Positions 5,718 through 9,138 of a DNA stretch of 9,138 nucleotides are shown here, one piece after another; positions within the stretch are counted from its first letter, which is position 1; each line of letters opens with the position of its first letter. The notes beneath the pieces were generated by a model that saw nothing but the letters and a program-made list of their open reading frames with translations, ran no database searches and was not told the DNA's origin. The DNA comes from an uncultured Capnocytophaga sp. (GTDB taxonomy: Bacteria; Bacteroidota; Bacteroidia; Flavobacteriales; Flavobacteriaceae). The position numbers and the translations under genes are program-made. Where the stretch lies: assembly GCF_938029845.1 (NCBI RefSeq), contig NZ_CALHGG010000055.1, forward strand, positions 1 to 9,138, read 5' to 3'.

Positions 5718-6806
5718 TTATGGTTTGTTTAAATAGTTTATAACTCCCTCGTGATAGACTCCTATACCATTTTGAGCAGTAAGAAAGAAGAGTTTACCAT
5801 TGTGAAAGAACAGTTTCTTAATTGCCATTTTAGCCCCTATAGCCAAAGGTTCTCTTTCCCAATAGAGTTGAGGGTTACACAATAACTCTATGTTAGTAAC
5901 ACGTCCGCTTTTGGGTAATGGTGTTTGGTAAATTCCTTTTTGGGTAGCTATATAGAGGGTCTCAGTAGCAGCATCAATGGTAGAGGCTCCTATAAAAAGA
6001 CGCTCATCAAGAGGGCGATCCTTACCGTCAAATATCTTTTCAGCAGTGTTGTGTTGTATCTTAGAAATATCGCCTGAGGAGATAATATGTTGTATGCCCG
6101 AGGCAATATATACAGCATCGGTTTTGCCATCCGTAAAAATACTCTGTGGAAAGAATAGTCCTAATTCGAGATTTTCTACAGGCGTATTGATGATTTTTCT
6201 TTCTTTGCTATCAAAAAGTTGGAGATTTCCTCCAAATTCCCCATAGAAAGAAGTCATCCAAATCACATCATTGTTATCTACAAAAACGAGTGAAGGAGGC
6301 AAGAAAAATGTCTTGATGCGCTTCTTAAAAAAGAAAAGATAGCGCTTTTGTACTATCATTGGGCTATAATTGTGATAAAAATTCGTCCAATAAGTATCTG
6401 TAATGGGGCTGTACAACGCATTAGGAATTACCAAATAAGGGTGATTTTGTGAATTGAAAACAATGTGCTGTATCGTATAAGGTTTCTTTAACTGTTTAAA
6501 GAGTTGCAAGCCATTTTCCGATAGATAAAAGAGTTTCCCCTCTTTGGTGCCTACCACTACATTTTGCTTTCTATCCAAAGCAATAGCCGTAAATACATTT
6601 TGAGCGTCATACGCAATAGGAATTTCCTTTAGGGTAGCTGTATGCCAAAGCCTTAGAGTTCCTTTTTCTTCAATAGCATATATGTATGGCTCTTTTATCA
6701 CCATATCTTTTATAACAGTTGTGGTTTGGGTTTGTGCCACGACAAGAGAGACCATAAGGTAGAACACCCAAAAAAGCATCTTATTTTTCATATCTTTCAA
6801 TTTCAT
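5718..6806 (-). CDS. Secreted beta-propeller-like protein, about 362 aa
   Basis: An N-terminal signal peptide (MKNKMLFWVFYLMVSLVVAQ in the shortest version) precedes short repeats of about 40-50 residues of the type xxVxVGTKEGKLFYLS, LVFVDNNDVIWMTSF, AVYIASGIQHIIS and TLYIATQKGIYQT. These resemble the blades of two-component-regulator-type or WD40/YVTN-like beta-propellers, so I expect an exported propeller binding a ligand or partner. No enzyme motif is seen. The open frame extends to a TTG at 6816-6818. I chose the ATG at 6804-6806, and the ATG at 6789-6791 (MKNKM) is an equally good start. The first gene of a tight operon with the CDP-alcohol phosphatidyltransferase (4 bp gap), so a periplasmic or outer-membrane role related to lipid or envelope is an inference. 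Confidence 0.7.
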   Translation of the reverse strand: MKLKDMKNKMLFWVFYLMVSLVVAQTQTTTVIKDMVIKEPYIYAIEEKGTLRLWHTATLKEIPIAYDAQNVFTAIALDRKQNVVVGTKEGKLFYLSENGLQLFKQLKKPYTIQHIVFNSQNHPYLVIPNALYSPITDTYWTNFYHNYSPMIVQKRYLFFFKKRIKTFFLPPSLVFVDNNDVIWMTSFYGEFGGNLQLFDSKERKIINTPVENLELGLFFPQSIFTDGKTDAVYIASGIQHIISSGDISKIQHNTAEKIFDGKDRPLDERLFIGASTIDAATETLYIATQKGIYQTPLPKSGRVTNIELLCNPQLYWEREPLAIGAKMAIKKLFFHNGKLFFLTAQNGIGVYHEGVINYLNKP

Positions 6807-6865
6807 TACTTTATTCAAAATGCGAAATCTTTTGTATTAGTATGTTGCATTTTTAAATATTGCCC

Positions 6866-7211
6866 TTTACCATAGACTTGTTTTGTATTTTTCTTTATAA
6901 AAAGTATTGAATAAGACGAAGAACTCATCCAAAGCCTTTTCTTCAGTTTCAAATTTATAATAAAGTATATCAGCCCAGCCCCTACTATCATTCATATTAT
7001 ATCTTTTACGTAACCACTCATAAAAGTCTGTGTATAAAATATCTGCCTTTACATCTTCTTCTTCATCACGGTAATACCAAGCATCAATAAATACTTCGAG
7101 GTTAAATATACTATGCTTTCTGATAAATAGTACAGGAAAGGGTTTAATTTGCTTTATAAGTTCTATAATAGTCATATTGAAAATAGTTTTTGTTTCTGTG
7201 TGTTATATTAG
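6866..7211 (-). repeat. 346-bp direct repeat, copy B (carries a 102-aa gene)
   Basis: The same segment as 4157-4503, in the same orientation, including the upstream region ending TGTGTTATATTAG. The similarity stops at both ends: TTTACCATA on the left and TTATATTAG on the right are the outer shared bases. Confidence 0.8.
6867..7175 (-). CDS. 102-aa hypothetical protein, paralog B
   Basis: A paralog of the 4158-4466 product, with no gap in the alignment and the identical 25-residue block at positions 66-90. Differences concentrate in residues 13-32 and 56-65 (for example R19/K20 here against G19/I20 in the other copy, and NMNDSR against KVGGSG). The protein is small, cytoplasmic in appearance and rich in Tyr, Phe, Trp and acidic residues. 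It sits 60 bp upstream of the beta-propeller gene in the same direction, with the intervening region lacking an obvious promoter, so read-through from this gene into the operon is possible. I do not recognise a family. Confidence 0.75.
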   Translation of the reverse strand: MTIIELIKQIKPFPVLFIRKHSIFNLEVFIDAWYYRDEEEDVKADILYTDFYEWLRKRYNMNDSRGWADILYYKFETEEKALDEFFVLFNTFYKEKYKTSLW

Positions 7212-7275
7212 TCTCTTTTGTATTGCTCTGCTTGGTAGGTTGAGAGGAGGTAATAGAATATTGTAAATTTGTAAT

Positions 7276-7290
7276 AGAGCTACAAGCTCT
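7276..7290. repeat. Short perfect hairpin
   Basis: AGAGCT (7276-7281) and AGCTCT (7285-7290) form a 6-bp stem with a 3-nt loop. It lies 10 bp before the first of the larger hairpin repeats (7301-7360) and may be part of the same element, or a terminator of the 132-aa gene on the minus strand. Confidence 0.4.
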
Positions 7291-7300
7291 TGGGATGATA

Positions 7301-7360
7301 GGCACGAGCTAAAGTCGCTGAATACCTGCAAGCGAGTATGTAACTCGCGCCAGCGGGGAG
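7301..7360 (+). repeat. REP-like hairpin repeat, left copy of an inverted pair
   Basis: Contains GCTGAATACCTGCAAGCGAG and a perfect hairpin GCGAGT-ATGTA-ACTCGC (7332-7348), then CCAGCGGGG. It matches the reverse complement of 7870-7929 at about 46 of 60 positions by eye. Both copies keep the hairpin, although its flanking bases differ. Confidence 0.6.
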
Positions 7361-7400
7361 GAGGTTTTAGTAACACATTGAATATATTACTAACATTACC
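7359..7400 (-). repeat. Cassette-end repeat, copy 4
   Basis: GAGGTTTTAGTAACACATTG then AATATATTAC is shared with 3118-3147 (copy 2) and, more loosely, with copies 1 and 3. It ends 7 bp before the stop codon (7408-7410) of the 132-aa gene on the minus strand, again marking a gene's 3' end. Confidence 0.55.
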
Positions 7401-7407
7401 TCCTTCT

Positions 7408-7806
7408 TTAAGGAATGTGTGTCTCTTCTTGAGGTTTGAAATTAATCATAGTAATTCCAAATTTTTTAAAACAAAATTCTAATGCTTCTTCTATACTTCT
7501 AAATACAAATTCTTTATAATCTGAAATGCTTTCATTAAACAAGAAAATATCTTCTATGTCATTATCAGCTTTATAAGTGATAATTTTATAAAGATATTGA
7601 TCTTCTTTTGGTAAGTTATCACTTAATATTTTTATAAATTTCCACATTATTGAGTTTTCAAGACAATCTATCTGTTTTAGATAATTATATTTTTTTAGAT
7701 CAAAATAGAAATATTGTAACTCTACAAACTGACTTCGTCTATTATTTTCTTCTATTTCAGCAAAACATCCTCTCATCTCTATAGGTAAAGCATGATGTGT
7801 CTTCAT
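7408..7806 (-). CDS. Hypothetical protein, 132 aa
   Basis: No signal peptide or membrane helix. The protein starts MKTHHALPIEMRGCFAEIEE, has an aromatic-rich middle (ELQYFYFDLKKYNYLK), then an acidic segment (YKADNDIEDIFLFNES) and a C-terminal EEALEFCFKKFGITMINF. The mixed alpha/beta look and acidic nature are common in immunity proteins of polymorphic toxins, but I recognise no family. It is the only gene between the inverted hairpin repeats at 7301-7360 and 7870-7929, is strongly AT-rich, and its stop lies 7 bp from a cassette-end repeat. A -7 promoter element is found 25 bp upstream of the ATG. Confidence 0.75.
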   Translation of the reverse strand: MKTHHALPIEMRGCFAEIEENNRRSQFVELQYFYFDLKKYNYLKQIDCLENSIMWKFIKILSDNLPKEDQYLYKIITYKADNDIEDIFLFNESISDYKEFVFRSIEEALEFCFKKFGITMINFKPQEETHIP

Positions 7807-7830
7807 AAAATATTCTTATTACTTATCTTT

Positions 7831-7838
7831 CAAATATA
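7831..7838 (-). promoter_or_regulatory. Possible -7 promoter element for the 132-aa gene
   Basis: CAAATATA on the plus strand reads TATATTTG on the minus strand, a perfect TAnnTTTG match, 24 bp before the ATG (7804-7806). I found no good TTTG element at the expected distance upstream, so the promoter is incomplete or weak. Confidence 0.4.
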
Positions 7839-7869
7839 TTAGCAAATGAGCTCCTCTGAAGTATGGTCT

Positions 7870-7929
7870 TTTCCTGTTGGTTCGAGTCTCCTACTCGTTT
7901 GCAGGTATTCAGTAACTTTAGCTTGTACC
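7870..7929 (-). repeat. REP-like hairpin repeat, right copy of an inverted pair
   Basis: The reverse complement matches 7301-7360 and keeps the hairpin as CGAGT (7883-7887) with ACTCG (7893-7897) around loop CTCCT. The bases between 7901 and 7912 (GCAGGTATTCAG) are identical to the partner's reverse complement. The right copy closes a 629-bp unit containing only the 132-aa gene. Confidence 0.6.
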
Positions 7930-8036
7930 TTACTTCTCTCCAATTGACAGCCCGAGAGGTTCACACTAGCCCTCTATTTCATTGAGTTCTTCCAAAATAT
8001 AGAAACGAACATTTCACTTGGTATAAGGCACTATAT

Positions 8037-8534
8037 TCACTCATTAGTTAGTTTTAGAGCGATGTGAGCACATGTCTCGGCATCGGCTAAGGCATGATGA
8101 TGTTGTTTTAGATCGAAGCCCAGATAAGCCGAAACGGTGTCCAACTTGTGATTGATGAGCTTAGGGAGCTGTCTGCGAGCTAACCGATAGGTACAAAAGA
8201 AGGGATTGGTATGTGGAGGCAATCCATAATAAGCCAATACTGCCCGCAAACAGCTCTCATCAAAAGTGCTATTATGGGCTACAAGAGACAGGTCTTTTAT
8301 CTTAGGCAATAGTTCTGCCCATATTTCAGGGAAAAGACGTGCATTTTCGGTATCACTTTGCGAAAGCCCATGTATTTGGGTACAGAAAGGGGAATAGTAG
8401 TTAGGACAGGGCTTTATCAATTCGTAAAAGGTTTCTGTAATTTCAGAATCTTCAACAAAGACAAGTCCTATACTGCATACACTACTGCGGTACTGGTTGG
8501 CGGTTTCAAAGTCTAGAGCAACGAAAGAAGTCAT
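8037..8534 (-). CDS. DnaQ-like 3'-5' exonuclease (DEDDh), 165 aa
   Basis: A small stand-alone exonuclease of the RNase T/DNA polymerase III epsilon superfamily, which removes nucleotides from 3' ends using two metal ions. All catalytic positions are visible: motif I with Asp8 and Glu10 (ALDFET), motif II with Asp92 (HNSTFD), and motif III His146-x-Ala148-x-x-Asp151 (HHALADAE), the DEDDh arrangement. The length of 165 residues is a bare exonuclease domain without fused BRCT or helicase parts. It has no signal peptide, so it works in the cytoplasm. The ATG at 8532-8534 is preceded by a good promoter at 8586-8616, divergent from the coiled-coil gene. Whether it proofreads with the polymerase or acts in repair or RNA trimming cannot be told. 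A proofreading dnaQ role is less certain than the exonuclease activity. Confidence 0.9.
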   Translation of the reverse strand: MTSFVALDFETANQYRSSVCSIGLVFVEDSEITETFYELIKPCPNYYSPFCTQIHGLSQSDTENARLFPEIWAELLPKIKDLSLVAHNSTFDESCLRAVLAYYGLPPHTNPFFCTYRLARRQLPKLINHKLDTVSAYLGFDLKQHHHALADAETCAHIALKLTNE

Positions 8535-8585
8535 GGAGAATGGTTTATCAAGTCTCTACTGCTGAAAGTAGGTGTTCTGTGAGTA

Positions 8586-8616
8586 CAAAGGTAAGGATAA
8601 TTAGTCAATGAGCAAA
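8586..8616 (-). promoter_or_regulatory. Promoter of the exonuclease gene
   Basis: On the minus strand TACCTTTG (complement of 8586-8593) matches TAnnTTTG exactly, and TTTG (complement of 8613-8616) lies 19 bp upstream of it. The spacing is right for a Bacteroidota promoter. The -7 element is 52 bp from the start codon. Confidence 0.7.
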
Positions 8617-8652
8617 TTAATTAGTGAGCTAATTGGTTAATTGACTAATTAT
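8597..8652. promoter_or_regulatory. Palindrome between divergent promoters, possible operator
   Basis: ATAATTAGTCAAT (8597-8609) and ATTGACTAATTAT (8640-8652) are perfect 13-bp inverted arms. Inside them a second inverted pair, AATTAG (8619-8624) and CTAATT (8629-8634), is centred on TGAG. The arms lie in the spacers between the -7 and -33 elements of both promoters. It could be an operator for a dimeric regulator, or a bidirectional terminator-like cruciform. Confidence 0.5.
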
Positions 8653-8663
8653 TCTTATTTTTG
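8633..8663 (+). promoter_or_regulatory. Promoter of the coiled-coil protein gene
   Basis: TATTTTTG (8656-8663) matches TAnnTTTG exactly. TTGG at 8633-8636 is a -33-like element 19 bp upstream. The -7 ends 30 bp before the ATG at 8694. Confidence 0.7.
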
Positions 8664-8693
8664 CACCTTTAAAAAAATAAAAACACTAAAAAA

Positions 8694-9038
8694 ATGAAGA
8701 AAAGATTTTTGATAGTAGCGTTATTCACGCTATTTTTAAGCGGTATTGCCTTAGCGCAATCTCAAGAGCAACCCTCAACCCTTGCCGAACTACAAGCCGA
8801 AAAAGAAAGATTGGAAGCCAAGCTTGCCAAAGTCCTCGAAGACAAAGAAAATGCAAAAAATTCTCTAACAGGTAAATACGCAGATGTAGCGTTTGCTTTT
8901 AATAGGCATATCAGCAAAAAGCAAAGAAAGTTTGCTAAGACTGTCGAACGAGGTGCCAAACGCCAAGAAAAACAAATTAAAAAGAAATTGAAAAAGCTCA
9001 ACAAACGCATTGAGAAAATGGCTCAATTAGAGAATTAG
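8694..9038 (+). CDS. Secreted/periplasmic coiled-coil protein, 114 aa
   Basis: The first 21 residues (MKKRFLIVALFTLFLSGIALA, cleavage before Gln22) are a signal peptide, so the mature protein of about 93 residues is exported. Residues 29-50 (LAELQAEKERLEAKLAKVLE) have heptad-like hydrophobic spacing of a coiled coil. The C-terminal third is strongly basic, with repeated Lys-Lys-Leu patterns (RQEKQIKKKLKKLNKR). It could bind a negatively charged partner such as LPS, nucleic acid or the peptidoglycan side of the outer membrane. I do not recognise a family. The stop lies 3 bp before the next gene's ATG, so both are in one operon driven by the promoter at 8633-8663. Confidence 0.8.
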   Translation: MKKRFLIVALFTLFLSGIALAQSQEQPSTLAELQAEKERLEAKLAKVLEDKENAKNSLTGKYADVAFAFNRHISKKQRKFAKTVERGAKRQEKQIKKKLKKLNKRIEKMAQLEN

Positions 9039-9041
9039 CAA

Positions 9042-9138
9042 ATGAAAAAGCAACTTCTTTTATTATTCGTCCTCCTCTGGGGTCAAAATATACTATGGGC
9101 ACAAAAAGCAGTATTACTTAGAACACAATACGAAAGCT
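9042..9138 (+). CDS. N-terminal part of an exported protein (partial)
   Basis: An ATG at 9042-9044 opens a frame that continues to the window edge (32 codons and one base). It begins with a signal peptide (MKKQLLLLFVLLWGQNILWA followed by Gln). The following AVLLRTQYES is too short to assign. It follows the coiled-coil gene by 3 bp and is the second gene of that operon, so the two exported proteins probably work together. Confidence 0.75.
   Translation, partial: MKKQLLLLFVLLWGQNILWAQKAVLLRTQYES

Noticed and set aside
5977..6246. Plus-strand open frame of 89 codons within the propeller-like gene
   Set aside because: It lies antisense to a gene with a signal peptide, repeats and operon context. 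The product has no recognisable features, so it is a shadow frame.
6819..6866. Promoter for the propeller-like operon
   Set aside because: The best minus-strand candidate, GCATTTTG, lacks the TA of TAnnTTTG, and no paired TTTG element was seen, so it is not listed as a feature.
3841..7929. CRISPR array
   Set aside because: The repeats found are few, unevenly spaced by hundreds to thousands of bases, and differ in sequence. There are no regular spacers and no cas genes.
1884..8036. Complete insertion sequence or integron
   Set aside because: No transposase or integrase frame was found on either strand. The boundary repeats and inverted hairpins are suggestive but do not by themselves define a mobile element.
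8762..9010. Minus-strand open frame opposite the coiled-coil gene
   Set aside because: The plus-strand gene has a promoter, signal peptide and operon partner. The Ser/Leu/Phe-rich antisense product is what Lys/Glu-rich coding DNA gives on the other strand.
1..9138. tRNA or rRNA genes
   Set aside because: I saw no cloverleaf-like segments with the expected T-arm sequence, and no rRNA-like conserved blocks.

Overview
The window looks like a chromosomal segment of a low-GC Bacteroidota, most likely a Flavobacteriaceae member close to Capnocytophaga. The basis is promoters of the TTTG / TAnnTTTG type, genes without obvious Shine-Dalgarno sites, many short secreted proteins ending their signal peptide in Ala-Gln, and a lipoprotein whose mature end (Cys-Ser-Lys-Lys-Asp-Asp-Glu) resembles the Capnocytophaga surface-export signal. 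The genus is an inference from style, not from a marker gene.

Left part (1-1883, plus strand): the tail of a probable Gfo/Idh/MocA-type oxidoreductase with a terminator hairpin. A clear promoter and a two-gene operon follow: a candidate surface lipoprotein and a small outer-membrane beta-barrel-like protein that start/stop-overlap. A 11-bp stem-loop closes the operon.

Middle part (1884-7929, minus strand): an accessory region. AT-rich single genes of unknown function (319-aa LRR-like, 216 aa, 102 aa, 180 aa, a second 102 aa, 132 aa) lie head to tail. Several share a related about 45-55-bp repeat at or next to their stop codon. The two 102-aa genes are about 73% identical paralogs inside a 347-bp direct repeat that brackets a three-gene operon (secreted beta-propeller-like protein, CDP-alcohol phosphatidyltransferase, 180-aa protein). 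A diverged inverted pair of 60-bp hairpin repeats brackets the 132-aa gene. A decayed reading frame sits between 3977 and 4157. The layout resembles an array of orphan immunity-type or defence cassettes with recombination-prone boundaries. No toxin, transposase or integrase gene is visible, so that role is an inference.

Right part (8037-9138): a DnaQ-like DEDDh exonuclease (minus) is divergent from a secreted coiled-coil protein (plus), which is followed 3 bp later by the start of another secreted protein. The two divergent promoters are interlocked with a 13-bp-arm palindrome.
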